A stretch of 38,867 nucleotides of DNA from a virus. Positions within the stretch are counted from its first letter, which is position 1, and each line of letters starts with the position of its first letter. The notes below the pieces were generated by a model, which was not told the DNA's origin, made no database searches, and saw nothing but the letters and a program-made list of their open reading frames with translations. Position numbers and translations under genes: made by a program. The stretch covers positions 1 through 38,867 of the IMG/VR virus record IMGVR_UViG_3300035168_000132; one strand, 5' to 3'. Shown one piece after another: positions 23,670 to 32,080 of this stretch.

Positions 23670-24890
23670 TTATAAATCGCTAAAGAACATTGGTTCACGA
23701 TTCGTTTTCGGAGTAGCAACTTCCTTTTTGCCACTGATAAACTCTTCGCGCTCCTTCACTTTTTCAGCCACCTTGTTTTCTCTGCGTTTAACGCCCCAAA
23801 TTTCAGAAATCATATCGGGAATATCTTGAGGTTTAAGGCCTTGAGCAAATGCCGTATCGACAAGCTCTTTTAAGGCATTACCTTGCAGCTCAGGCTTAAT
23901 ACTTGTGCTTTTCATAGCCTCAATGCCTGCGCTGAACAGATGTTCCTTCTGATAAATTTCAATTACTTTTTCGGGAGTGATGTCTTTGGCTGATTTTATA
24001 CCGTCTTGTTCGAGCTTCCCATCATCGGCCACCGCCGCGATAGACTCATAGGTACTCCAAAAATCATCTTCAGATACTTGGTGAGCTTGCCGTAATCCCT
24101 CTAATTTTTTACTCAGTTCCGCTTGGGCTTGCCGAGTTTTTTCTGCTTGGGCTACAGTCTCATTTTTATGACGAAGATATTTATTTTCTTCTTGGAGAAA
24201 GTAGCTATCTCTCTCCTCATCCGTCATTGAATAATATTTTTCAACGAGTGAGATATTATCGTCAAGATAAAACTTTTTAAATTGTATCGGATTCATTCCG
24301 GCAACTTCTGCCATTTTCCAAATACGCATCTCAGGATCTTGTTCTTCAAAGAGTCCCTTTAATTGCTGTTGGACTTTAGAATATTTTCCTTCGAAGTCTT
24401 TCGCTTTTCTATCGACTTCAGAGAACTTCTTATCCCATGCTGTTTTGCCGGAATAATTATTTAAAAGATCACGCGCACTGACCTGGACCTCTTGGCCATT
24501 GATAAGATGCGTGAACATAGCATCTTCATCAATCTCAGCCTCATCTTCCCCTTTTTTGTACTTGAGGGTTTTCTTAGGCTTTGGTTCTTCTTTTTTTGAA
24601 TCATCTTCTTCTTTGTCTTTTGATTCTTTAGGCTCTTTGTCTTTCGACTTCGCTTCTTTGCCCTTGGAGTCTGCGCGAGATATGTCCGTTGGTTTGTCTT
24701 TCGTCTCGCCTTTGGGCTCCCTTGCTTCCTGCGCTTCTTTTTTAGCTTTGCGATCTTCAGCTTTCTTGCCGTCAATCGCTGCCTGAAGTTCATCAAAAGT
24801 CTTTGGTGCGTCCCCTGCCATGTCCGGCGCTTTTGCCGTGGCCGTTGCTGCTGGGGAATTATTCATTGGTGTAATTACTGCCTCTGCCAT
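23670..24890 (-). CDS. Scaffolding protein (406 aa)
   Basis: The protein has a highly charged N-terminal third (Lys/Glu/Asp-rich linker about 25-115), a small globular LINGQEVQVSARDLLNNYSG region (about 128-150), then a long coiled-coil helix and a basic C-terminal helix. It lies between portal and capsid, the usual scaffold slot, and has the composition of P22-type scaffolds that template the procapsid and leave. AAGGAGACAA precedes ATG. Confidence 0.75.
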   Translation of the reverse strand: MAEAVITPMNNSPAATATAKAPDMAGDAPKTFDELQAAIDGKKAEDRKAKKEAQEAREPKGETKDKPTDISRADSKGKEAKSKDKEPKESKDKEEDDSKKEEPKPKKTLKYKKGEDEAEIDEDAMFTHLINGQEVQVSARDLLNNYSGKTAWDKKFSEVDRKAKDFEGKYSKVQQQLKGLFEEQDPEMRIWKMAEVAGMNPIQFKKFYLDDNISLVEKYYSMTDEERDSYFLQEENKYLRHKNETVAQAEKTRQAQAELSKKLEGLRQAHQVSEDDFWSTYESIAAVADDGKLEQDGIKSAKDITPEKVIEIYQKEHLFSAGIEAMKSTSIKPELQGNALKELVDTAFAQGLKPQDIPDMISEIWGVKRRENKVAEKVKEREEFISGKKEVATPKTNREPMFFSDL

Positions 24891-24906
24891 ATTTCATTGT
24901 CTCCTT

Positions 24907-27021
24907 TTATGCTGTTGTTGGTTTTGCGCCCGCTGGTGTTGGTTCCGATCCTACGCCTTGAGAAATATCACTCGGGCTTGAGTTCATCGGCTTTCCTTGA
25001 GCCCCAGGTTGTGGCTCTTCCGGCATCGGTGGACTCATTGCTTGCATAGCGCCTTGAGCCCCTTGCATGACTGCTGGAATAGTTCCTGTCAGCATTCCGG
25101 CTGCCATTTGCGCTTGAGAATCGACGTAGAAAATTGGGAAGTTCGGGAGCATCAACAACAGTTGAGTCAATTGAGGAGAGCGTTTAGCCTGCTCAATCAT
25201 GAGCATTTCTGTGGCGAGAATATGATCCTTCATCATTTCCTGAGACTCTGGACTTGTGGCTGTCTTAAAGCCGATGTCCTGAATCTTCATGGTGTGAATC
25301 TTCCAATGCGTAATGTGATCTTCCCATTCAGCCGGTTCAATTTGCTGACCTTGATCTAAAATAATTTCTTGCTCTTCCTCAGCCGCACGAGCAGCCGCAG
25401 ATCCGAGATCCATGAATTTCTCAGACTGGCCAAGACCTAGCATTTCAATGACTTGTTCTTTCGGAAGAAGCCCTGGATAGCGCTCTGACATATCGAGCAC
25501 GAATTGCGTACGGACTGCACGAGACTCCGGCAATGCAGTTTGGTTTTGCACCATGACCGCGAAAGGCCCTTGAAGTGATTTAGGATTATAAGATTTGGTT
25601 AACCATTTTCCATCAGGACCGAGAAGCATCATAGTGCGTTCGTCTTCAGGCTTATAGAACTGCGCCGCAAGCTTTAAATCCATGTCGTAAAGGTCACGAA
25701 TAGCAGCGTTCAGGACCTGCACGTCAGTGGACATCCTTCTGCTTTCCGATTCAGAAACGAATTGTAAAGCAACGAATGCAGTCACCCCTTGCGGTGGCTC
25801 CCCTTGCACTACTGAGTTAGATTTACTCATGGAGTAGAACTCTTCTTTGAGCTTCTCTCTGAAATCAAAAACCTGCTGCGATACCGGAGCCCCTTGAGCA
25901 AGGACTGGAGCCTTTGAACCAGGCTTTAGCTTTACGATATTGGTGTCATTGCCTAGAAGCTGCTCATCAAGAGAAGCCGCCTCATAGAACCACTTCGGAT
26001 GAGCACAGAGCATTTGCTGCTTAATAATTAAGTTCGTCATATTATTAAACTGCGCTGCGATCCCGCGAGTATATTCCATTGAAGACTCACCATGGAGTTC
26101 TTCAGGGTTTTGCTGATCCACCAGGCGAATCATTGGTAATTTTTTGTGTCTAAAAGGGAATGGCCCGCTTTTGAGGATTCCAAGCTCTGTGAAGCAAGCC
26201 TCAAAGCCGGTAGGAAGGTATTTTGTAGGCCTATAATAGAAGTGGAATTTATAAGAGAACCCTTCCAGAGTTTCATCGGTCATCTTTTCAGTATCGTAAT
26301 ACCGAACGTTGTCAGATTTTATGATGGATTCTTTATCTGGGTAGTCGCGCTTTAGACCTTCTGTGTACTCATAGGTCACGTAAAAGACATAATCGACATC
26401 TTCAAAGCGTCGGACCTTTTGATAGAAGGTATTAAATACCGACATATTTCTATTAGAAATGTCGCCGATACAAACCGGAGTCGCGCCGATTTGATCTTCG
26501 TTTAAAACGTCACCAATATCAGGATTCCAATTTGGCCAAATATAAGCTTCACCAGCAATTTTAGAATCACGACACCAAGTGAGGATCTTTTGGTCCAATT
26601 TGTCGTTGTAATCCACATGCGAAAGAAAGCGCTTAGCGATTTTTGCATCAACCTTATCACCCTCTTCATCGTTGATGGGCATCACGGCCACAGAGGGCTT
26701 AAATTCAAGCAATCGAGACACAATCTCATCAGTCACGTTTCTGATTAAAGGAACTGTTACTTGAGGCATGTAGCGCTTACGAGTATCAGGCATATCCCTT
26801 GGGAGATACACTTGCTGAAGGTACTGAATACCCTTGTAGCGCATGTAATTGTTCTTGATCTTCTCAAGGCGCTCGGTCCCATCATGCTGTAAATGAGCTA
26901 ACTCATCTTTCAGCCAAGTGAAGACTTCAGCGTCTTTGGTTAAATCAATAGCGAAAAAAGGCTTTTTGTTAGAAAAGCTCGACGGATTGTCTAAATCCGA
27001 AAAGAATTGAGGCTGTGCCAC
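24907..27021 (-). CDS. Portal protein (704 aa)
   Basis: The length matches P22-type portals (about 725). The N-terminal wing includes RYKGIQYLQQVYLPRD and IVSRLLEFKPSVAVMP. The stem and crown regions follow, with ILTWCRDSKIAGEAYIWPNW and FNNMTNLIIKQQMLCAHPKW, both familiar in this family. The C-terminal 60 residues are Gly/Pro/Met-rich and disordered. A dodecamer at one vertex channels DNA in and out. It starts with GTG at 27021 behind TTGGAG. Confidence 0.85.
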   Translation of the reverse strand: MAQPQFFSDLDNPSSFSNKKPFFAIDLTKDAEVFTWLKDELAHLQHDGTERLEKIKNNYMRYKGIQYLQQVYLPRDMPDTRKRYMPQVTVPLIRNVTDEIVSRLLEFKPSVAVMPINDEEGDKVDAKIAKRFLSHVDYNDKLDQKILTWCRDSKIAGEAYIWPNWNPDIGDVLNEDQIGATPVCIGDISNRNMSVFNTFYQKVRRFEDVDYVFYVTYEYTEGLKRDYPDKESIIKSDNVRYYDTEKMTDETLEGFSYKFHFYYRPTKYLPTGFEACFTELGILKSGPFPFRHKKLPMIRLVDQQNPEELHGESSMEYTRGIAAQFNNMTNLIIKQQMLCAHPKWFYEAASLDEQLLGNDTNIVKLKPGSKAPVLAQGAPVSQQVFDFREKLKEEFYSMSKSNSVVQGEPPQGVTAFVALQFVSESESRRMSTDVQVLNAAIRDLYDMDLKLAAQFYKPEDERTMMLLGPDGKWLTKSYNPKSLQGPFAVMVQNQTALPESRAVRTQFVLDMSERYPGLLPKEQVIEMLGLGQSEKFMDLGSAAARAAEEEQEIILDQGQQIEPAEWEDHITHWKIHTMKIQDIGFKTATSPESQEMMKDHILATEMLMIEQAKRSPQLTQLLLMLPNFPIFYVDSQAQMAAGMLTGTIPAVMQGAQGAMQAMSPPMPEEPQPGAQGKPMNSSPSDISQGVGSEPTPAGAKPTTA

Positions 27022-27077
27022 GTTTTCTCCAAGCTCCCTAGTTATGGGAGAATTGAATAAGTGTTATTTATATTTTT

Positions 27078-27326
27078 TTACTTTTTAGCTTTTAACTTAT
27101 CGAAATACTCTTTCTCTTCAGGGCTTAGCGGTTCACCAAGCTCTTTAAAATCATCACCCATTGGACTTGTCTTTGCGCCTACTTTGCCAGGATCAAATTG
27201 TGCAAATGGATCGACGGGTACAAGCTGCACCTGGTGTGTTGAGAGCTGCTTAGCGATCAGCCAAGTCAGTGAGGCTAAGCTCACAATCAGCGCAATGACT
27301 GCGATAATGAATGCTGCGAGTTCCAT
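27078..27326 (-). CDS. Small membrane protein between terminase and portal (82 aa)
   Basis: An N-terminal transmembrane helix (about 3-25) is followed by a polar tail with Pro and acidic residues. The TAATG overlap with the upstream gene indicates coupled translation. No family is known to me; a membrane protein in this slot is unusual in head operons. Confidence 0.6.
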   Translation of the reverse strand: MELAAFIIAVIALIVSLASLTWLIAKQLSTHQVQLVPVDPFAQFDPGKVGAKTSPMGDDFKELGEPLSPEEKEYFDKLKAKK

Positions 27327-27643
27327 TACTTTTTCCTTTTCTTATTTAATGCTGCGAGATCTGGCTTAAGTTTCGTATTGGGATTTTCTTCCATCATCTC
27401 CGTTGGATCTTCAGGGATTAAATCAAGCTTATCGACTGAGTCTTTATCCATCATGCGGTCGATATAAAGTTGCTGAAGGTGGCTATCGACTGGAGTATCA
27501 GGAACATACTCAAGGCCCGCTTCATTCTTTCTGGGAGCCTCTGTTTTGATGTCGATTGGTTTTCTATTTTTGACTCTTTCGGAGTCTGGAGCAACATAGT
27601 TGGGATCAAGTAACTGCATACGCTTTTTGAATTCGGAATCCAT
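27326..27643 (-). CDS. Unknown head-operon protein (105 aa)
   Basis: This is a charged, helical protein rich in Lys, Asp and Pro; no motif is seen. The ATG at 27643 behind TTGGAGGG is chosen rather than the longer frame reaching into the terminase gene. It may be a terminase- or portal-associated assembly factor. Confidence 0.6.
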   Translation of the reverse strand: MDSEFKKRMQLLDPNYVAPDSERVKNRKPIDIKTEAPRKNEAGLEYVPDTPVDSHLQQLYIDRMMDKDSVDKLDLIPEDPTEMMEENPNTKLKPDLAALNKKRKK

Positions 27644-27665
27644 TAAAGCCCTCCAATCGTAATGG

Positions 27666-29039
27666 TTAATCAATCTCTGCCGGAGTGGAAGAGAATTCGA
27701 GTTCTTCTTCCCATCTATGGAAGCGTTTTTGCATGTCAGGATCGGTTTCAATAGGCGGCTTATCTTCATCAAGTCTTAAACCAAGACATGATAATCCGTA
27801 TTGAAGCGCATTGATGTTGTGATCATTTTCTTTTGGGATTCGGCCATTCTCATCTTTTTGATAGCTTTCAAGTTCCCAGATAAGTTTTGGGCAATTGGCG
27901 CAAACAGTAAGGAGCCCTTTATTCATGTGCTGCCGGACTAAATTTATGTAGCCATCCACACCAAAGTCAGACTTTGAACTTGGCTCTAGCCACCAATTTG
28001 AGAATTCGTTTATTTCGTTCCGAAACCAGGCTGCCGCTTCGTCATAACCAAAGCGAATGTCTTTCACTTTTTTGAGGTAAGATTGGAGCTTCTCTTCAAC
28101 TTGCCGATGGATCTCCCTGGCTGTCATCAAAGCTTGGTCATCGACATAAAGTTCATCAAACACGATTGTTTGCTTGGTCCACTCGTTGAAAAGCAGGAAA
28201 ACCACGCCAAAGACTGAAGTGGAAGCTGGATCGAAAGAGACCAATATCTGCCATTTGTTGAGGTCCTTTGGCCTAACCTCATCGAAATTAGGACGCGACA
28301 TCTTAAAGAACTGCGGAAAGATTGATCCTTTGCCACCTTTAACAAAAAGTGCTTCATATTCCCGGAGCCACCCCTCAAGGTCCCCCATCTTTATCTTTTC
28401 GGCTTTCTTCCTTTCCAGCCAAGATTTCTTAATGAATGGATTAGACGAAGTAGGAGCATGAAAAAAGCGCCAATTTGAGTCAGACTTAGCAAGATCCATA
28501 TAATCCACATAGTGGTTATGAACCATTGGAGGTGTTCCGATGAATAATGCAGGAACATCAAAAGCCGCTCGGTTAGGCTCGAAGTTATCAATAGAAGTGA
28601 AACGATGATCTTTAAATTCGTCATAAATTATCAGTCCCTTGGGTTTAATTCCGGCCATTGCAGCGCTATTGTCAGATCCTTCAAGCTTAATAAATGAGCC
28701 ATTCTTGAAGGTAATCCTCATTTCTGTGGTGTTAAGACCTTCCACCCACTGCTCAGGACCAAAATTCTGAATCCTTTGAGAAGCCCAGAGGATCTCACGC
28801 GCTTGCTTTGAATACGGCTCAAAGATGTAATTCTCAGATCCCGGATGCTCAGCCGCATATCTCCAGGAGCAATAACCGGCGAGTTCAGTCTTCCCGAAGT
28901 TACGGCCGGCGCAGACAAAGATGTCTTTTGCTCCTTGATAGAACAAAGCCCGGCCAATAGGGATTTGCGCCTCATGTGGCTTCCACCTTGAATTCAGCTC
29001 TTGGATTGCTTCCGCAAGGTCAATGAGGCCATCACTCAT
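27666..29039 (-). CDS. terL: Terminase large subunit
   Basis: The gene encodes 457 residues. The ATPase domain shows Walker A (CAGRNFGKTEL, about 38-48) and Walker B with catalytic acid (LIIYDEFKD, about 137-145). The nuclease domain has the first metal-binding Asp in LVSFDPAST and a second acidic cluster in FGYDEAAAW. It powers DNA packaging through the portal and cuts concatemers. It overlaps the small-subunit candidate by 8 bp. It is of ordinary family length. Confidence 0.92.
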   Translation of the reverse strand: MSDGLIDLAEAIQELNSRWKPHEAQIPIGRALFYQGAKDIFVCAGRNFGKTELAGYCSWRYAAEHPGSENYIFEPYSKQAREILWASQRIQNFGPEQWVEGLNTTEMRITFKNGSFIKLEGSDNSAAMAGIKPKGLIIYDEFKDHRFTSIDNFEPNRAAFDVPALFIGTPPMVHNHYVDYMDLAKSDSNWRFFHAPTSSNPFIKKSWLERKKAEKIKMGDLEGWLREYEALFVKGGKGSIFPQFFKMSRPNFDEVRPKDLNKWQILVSFDPASTSVFGVVFLLFNEWTKQTIVFDELYVDDQALMTAREIHRQVEEKLQSYLKKVKDIRFGYDEAAAWFRNEINEFSNWWLEPSSKSDFGVDGYINLVRQHMNKGLLTVCANCPKLIWELESYQKDENGRIPKENDHNINALQYGLSCLGLRLDEDKPPIETDPDMQKRFHRWEEELEFSSTPAEID

Positions 29040-29454
29040 TCTTCCCCCCAGGCAACAAAGGCGCTTGAATGCCCGATTTCATGGCATCAATGACCTGCTC
29101 ATTTGGTATTTCTTTGATCTCGTCCGGCGCAAATGGATCAGACCGAATAATTCTCATCGCTTCTTCTGTCGTGATCGGTTTTCTGTCTTCCTCGCTTTCG
29201 CCCATGTCTTTAAAAGCGATTGCTGACAGAGCCGGATGCTTGTACTTGGCAAGATTCGCAGCAGCTTGTTGAGCCACGGCCAAATAACTAGGGCCCGCAT
29301 CGGATTTATCAGTGTCACCCCTATGCCCATCAAAAGCTGTGATAGCGCGGTCATAGACTGCCTTCAGCATCTCGATTGGATTGACTCCAAGTCGCTCCAT
29401 ATCCTTTAAAGCAGCTTGAGTTATTTTTGCACGCGTACCAACTGGTCTAGCCAT
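29032..29454 (-). CDS. Terminase small subunit candidate (140 aa)
   Basis: The N-terminus (MARPVGTRAKITQAALKDME) is typical of phage small terminases, which bind the packaging site and load the large subunit. A helical body follows, ending in a Pro/acidic tail. It lies directly upstream of terL with overlap. The DNA-binding helix pair is not certain. Confidence 0.65.
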   Translation of the reverse strand: MARPVGTRAKITQAALKDMERLGVNPIEMLKAVYDRAITAFDGHRGDTDKSDAGPSYLAVAQQAAANLAKYKHPALSAIAFKDMGESEEDRKPITTEEAMRIIRSDPFAPDEIKEIPNEQVIDAMKSGIQAPLLPGGKNE

Positions 29455-29797
29455 TCTTCGGTTTGCGCTTCCTTGGTTTGATTACTTCTTCTTCAGGAAG
29501 AAGATCGGGAAGCTGAAGAACCTCTTCTGATGGCTCTTCGGCAATTGCCAAGATCTGCTCTTGAACCACAGGCAAAAGATCATCGAAAGCATCAATCAAA
29601 AGTCTCAAAGTAGCTGGAGTTTCTGTACCAAAAGATTGATTGATGAGTTGCCGCCTCTTCTGATCATAGATCTCGGATAATACTTTCTTTAAATATTCCC
29701 GATCTATGTCTTTGCCCGTTTTTTCGCGAAAAAACTGAATGAACCCCTCGAGTTTTCCTGTGAGTTCATCGGTCCCTTTATCATTATAAAGCGCCAT
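29447..29797 (-). CDS. First gene of the virion operon, unknown (116 aa)
   Basis: The protein has a helical N-terminal 90 residues and a Glu/Pro-rich then basic C-terminus. AAGGATAACT precedes ATG. It could be a second small-terminase-like factor or a late regulator; no family is recognised. A TAATAT -10-like box (29821-29826, leftward) lies 24 bp upstream without a good -35, so late transcription may need an activator. Confidence 0.6.
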   Translation of the reverse strand: MALYNDKGTDELTGKLEGFIQFFREKTGKDIDREYLKKVLSEIYDQKRRQLINQSFGTETPATLRLLIDAFDDLLPVVQEQILAIAEEPSEEVLQLPDLLPEEEVIKPRKRKPKNG

Positions 29798-29881
29798 AGT
29801 TATCCTTGAATTTGTGTTTTATATTACTATCATTGTAAGAGCGAGCGCCGTTGTCGATAGTGATTATCAAAGGGGAAGTTG

Positions 29882-30193
29882 ATGGGTAAATGGGATTCTG
29901 GAATTCAAACCGATGATGATGCTCTCTTTGCTTACGGCCACCACACTGACAATCCTGTCGTTAGAAGAAAGAATTACGGTGGCTATTGTAACAGCTTTGC
30001 ATGTGTCGAGAAAATCATCGGAGATCGAAGCAGCAATCCCAATTACAAATATATGGTTTACAATGACGTTCGGGTTTTAAAGACTACCGACAAACAATAC
30101 AAGTCTTGCCCAGATTGTGGTCATGCTCTGTTTTGGGATGAGATCAGCGAAGAAATCACTCCAAAGAAGACTAGAACTAAGAAACTTCGGTAG
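29882..30193 (+). CDS. Cys-rich (zinc-binding?) protein divergent from the late operon (103 aa)
   Basis: This lone rightward gene is placed head-to-head with the virion operon. YCNSFAC and SCPDCGHALFW give four Cys in two pairs, a zinc-ribbon arrangement; the C-terminus is Lys-rich. AAAGGGGAAG precedes the ATG. Its 3' end overlaps the convergent 30177-30380 gene by 17 bp. Position suggests a regulator of late genes, but that is inference. Confidence 0.7.
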   Translation: MGKWDSGIQTDDDALFAYGHHTDNPVVRRKNYGGYCNSFACVEKIIGDRSSNPNYKYMVYNDVRVLKTTDKQYKSCPDCGHALFWDEISEEITPKKTRTKKLR

Positions 30194-30380
30194 ATTTAAT
30201 ATATTCTTTGAGGCTCTTTTTGAGAATCCTTGCCTGATAAAAAAGGCCTTGCCAATTACAATCAGGCTCACAAAAGCACCTACAGAACTTTCCGTTGCGC
30301 TCCCATCGCATTTCTATCACTTCTTCTGGAAATCCCCAACCACTTGCATCAACATGCGTTCTGAATGCTCTGAATTTCAA
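30177..30380 (-). CDS. Small Cys-rich protein (67 aa)
   Basis: CRCFCEPDCNW gives closely spaced Cys that could hold a metal. It starts with TTG at 30380 overlapping the upstream stop (TTGA), so it depends on coupled translation. It is the last gene of the lysis/nuclease cluster. No family is recognised. Confidence 0.5.
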   Translation of the reverse strand: MKFRAFRTHVDASGWGFPEEVIEMRWERNGKFCRCFCEPDCNWQGLFYQARILKKSLKEYIKSTEVS

Positions 30381-30628
30381 GATCCACTCTCTTGCAACAC
30401 ATATTCAACCGTACCATGATCATGTTGTCTCATAGTGAAGCCCTCATCTTTAAGCTGAAGCTTCATTTCGTTGGTGAAGCCCACAAGCATAGGAGCTAGG
30501 CCATCAATGTCAGTCTTCCAATGTTCAGGACGCAGCCTATGAGCATGGTTCCCAGTCACTTCGCCTTTTAAATCAAAAGAAATTATTCTTAATACAAATT
30601 CGGTTTTCACTTCTTTTTCTTCGATCAC
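30377..30628 (-). CDS. Unknown protein in lysis/nuclease cluster (83 aa)
   Basis: The predicted alternation of strands and helices (LRIISFDLKGEVTGNHAHRL) suggests a small alpha/beta fold. The GTG start at 30628 overlaps the nuclease stop by 4 bases. Function is unknown. Confidence 0.6.
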   Translation of the reverse strand: MIEEKEVKTEFVLRIISFDLKGEVTGNHAHRLRPEHWKTDIDGLAPMLVGFTNEMKLQLKDEGFTMRQHDHGTVEYVLQESGS

Positions 30629-30987
30629 TGATAATATCTCCTAATCTTCTCATCATTTGGAAAATACTTCGAAAGCTCTAGTGCCACACCACGCGCCGAC
30701 CTGGCCACAAAAGCGATGCCGCCATTATCCTGCACCATGCGTATAAATTTCCGTTGTTCATCAGTCAGGCGGCCCTTCTCAGACTTCACTTCTATCGCAA
30801 TAAAGCGGCCCCCAGGAGCAATGCCAAGAACATCAGAAACACCTGCAACACGATTAGGATTGGATGATTTTCTGTATATTTTTTTGACCGGATCAAATAT
30901 CCCAACAGAATCGTGCTTGAAACAAAATATGCCAATACCACGCAAAAAATTAAATATTTCAAGCTCAATGCGCCCTTCTGGAGTCAC
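30625..30987 (-). CDS. VRR-NUC domain nuclease (120 aa)
   Basis: This is a stand-alone VRR-NUC fold of the PD-(D/E)xK superfamily: GVSDVLGIAPGGRFIAIEVK contains the catalytic Asp (about 50) and the Glu-X-Lys pair (about 66-68), followed by GRLTDEQRKFIRMV, the family's Gln-bearing helix. Phage members act as structure-specific nucleases on branched DNA before packaging. The GTG start at 30987 overlaps the upstream small membrane gene. Confidence 0.88.
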   Translation of the reverse strand: MTPEGRIELEIFNFLRGIGIFCFKHDSVGIFDPVKKIYRKSSNPNRVAGVSDVLGIAPGGRFIAIEVKSEKGRLTDEQRKFIRMVQDNGGIAFVARSARGVALELSKYFPNDEKIRRYYQ

Positions 30988-31151
30988 TCACCCACCACCA
31001 AATAATAAGGCCAGCCAGCACTTGCCGCGCTCATGAATACCTTGCATTCAGTCTTTGTCATCGAGTGACCTGGCTCTACTTCGCATTTACCTGCGTGATA
31101 TGATCCAGTGATGAGCCAGCCAGTTAGGTAGAGATAAAGGAGTGTGGTCAT
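30984..31151 (-). CDS. Small membrane protein next to endolysin (55 aa)
   Basis: An N-terminal hydrophobic segment (TLLYLYLTGWLITG) and a second apolar stretch at the C-terminus frame a polar loop with two Cys. It starts one base after the endolysin stop. Lying between the endolysin and the nuclease, it may be a holin or release protein, though the hydrophobic segments are short. Confidence 0.55.
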   Translation of the reverse strand: MTTLLYLYLTGWLITGSYHAGKCEVEPGHSMTKTECKVFMSAASAGWPYYLVVGE

Positions 31152-31589
31152 CTATGCCTTCATCGGCCAGCGATAGCCGAGTACGCGGGCCTTATCATAT
31201 CCCGAGACATTCACGCCGTCCTGTTGGTTTCCGCCGCATCCATATTCTTTACCGTCTTTGGAATACAAATAAAAATGAACGTGCCCCATGCCGCCACCGC
31301 GATCATAAACGACAATGCATCCTGGAATCGGTTTCTCTAATTTGATGCCATAATCCAAGTAAGACCGCGCTCGAGCGCTCTTTGTAGACTTGTAATCACA
31401 CGTTTCAAGGCACCAGGTGACGAAAGATGCGCACCAAGCTACTGAGTCCTCTTTGGCAGCAAGCGAAGTTTCAGCCGCGTATTCGATCACACGTGGGTTG
31501 TTCTTTACTCCGGCAATTTCTTGCACGCCATACTCTTGGAGTGCTGTGATCAGCCATGGAACTTCGAATTTATTGAAAGTTAAAGTCAT
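31152..31589 (-). CDS. Endolysin, TIGR02594/CHAP-type peptidoglycan hydrolase (145 aa)
   Basis: The whole protein follows the TIGR02594 pattern: an opening Trp, then ALQEYGVQEIAGVKNNP, SVAWCASFVTW with the catalytic Cys (about 53), ARSYLDYG, GHVHFYL with the catalytic His, and a closing GGNQ and YRWPM. It cleaves peptide or amide bonds of the murein sacculus at the end of infection. No signal peptide is seen, so a holin-type partner is needed. GAGGTGACG precedes ATG, and it is first in its cluster behind a probable promoter. Confidence 0.9.
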   Translation of the reverse strand: MTLTFNKFEVPWLITALQEYGVQEIAGVKNNPRVIEYAAETSLAAKEDSVAWCASFVTWCLETCDYKSTKSARARSYLDYGIKLEKPIPGCIVVYDRGGGMGHVHFYLYSKDGKEYGCGGNQQDGVNVSGYDKARVLGYRWPMKA

Positions 31590-31626
31590 ATCGTCACCTC
31601 GAAGCTCAATGGTGACAGGGCATTTT

Positions 31627-31655
31627 ATTCTAATCGAATTCGAATTAATTCTGAA
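31627..31655 (-). promoter_or_regulatory. Probable lysis-cluster promoter with nested palindromes
   Basis: Read leftward, TTCAGA (31650-31655) and TAGAAT (31627-31632) are 17 bp apart. The same bases hold palindromes AATTCGAATT (31637-31646) and GAATTAATTC (31642-31651), plus outer CTAAT/ATTAG arms. Overlap of promoter and dyads suggests a repressor site, possibly for the divergent ribbon-helix-helix-like protein. Confidence 0.5.
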
Positions 31656-31720
31656 TTAGCGTGCGTTATGTTTCTAAAATTCTTCTTTGAATTTTTCTAA
31701 CTTTATTGGATGCTATCGGA

Positions 31721-31900
31721 ATGAAAAAAGTTGATTTTAAACTAAAATCAAGAGAAAAACCCGCTCCTATTAATTCGCATTATTCAATACCAATGACTGC
31801 CGAATTAAAGGCAAAGCTTTATAAGTTACCGCCAGAGCGTAATAAAATACTTCGCGAGTGTGCTGAAATGCTTGTGAAAGAAAACGAAGATAGTGTTTGA
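31721..31900 (+). CDS. Ribbon-helix-helix-like regulator candidate (59 aa)
   Basis: A basic N-terminus is followed by HYSIPMTAELKAKLYKL (strand then helix) and ILRECAEMLVKENED (second helix), the layout of Arc/CopG-type DNA-binding proteins. ATG at 31721 is chosen; the TTG at 31706 is a possible earlier start. It is divergent from the endolysin cluster, with palindromic DNA between them. Confidence 0.6.
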   Translation: MKKVDFKLKSREKPAPINSHYSIPMTAELKAKLYKLPPERNKILRECAEMLVKENEDSV

Positions 31901-32003
31901 TATTTGAGCCGCCGAGGAGATTGTCGATGGAGCGAAAGCTTAGAAGTTGATGAGAAGCCCTCAGTCCCTGGGCGCAGTTAATACAGGGTTTATTACATTT
32001 CAT

Positions 32004-32080
32004 CCCTTGGTAGCTCAGCTGGTTAGAGCGTTAGTGTAATAAGCTAAAGGTCGCAGGTTCAAGTCCTGCCCTCGGGTCCA
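32004..32080 (+). tRNA. Atypical tRNA, anticodon AAT (codon ATT, Ile)
   Basis: The cloverleaf fits well in the D-arm (GCTC/GAGC), anticodon stem (TTAGT/GCTAA), 5-base variable loop and T-arm (GCAGG-TTCAAGT-CCTGC), with CCA encoded. The anticodon loop reads GTAATAA, giving AAT, which bacteria rarely use. The acceptor stem CCCTTGG/CCTCGGG has two mismatches (positions 4-69 and 5-68). It may be a decayed or remodelled phage tRNA, or non-standard in function. Its 3' 22 bases overlap the end of the convergent 186-aa gene. Confidence 0.75.

Noticed and set aside
24461-24796. Lys/Arg-rich frame inside the scaffold gene
   Set aside because: It is a frame-shifted shadow of the charged linker of the scaffold protein.
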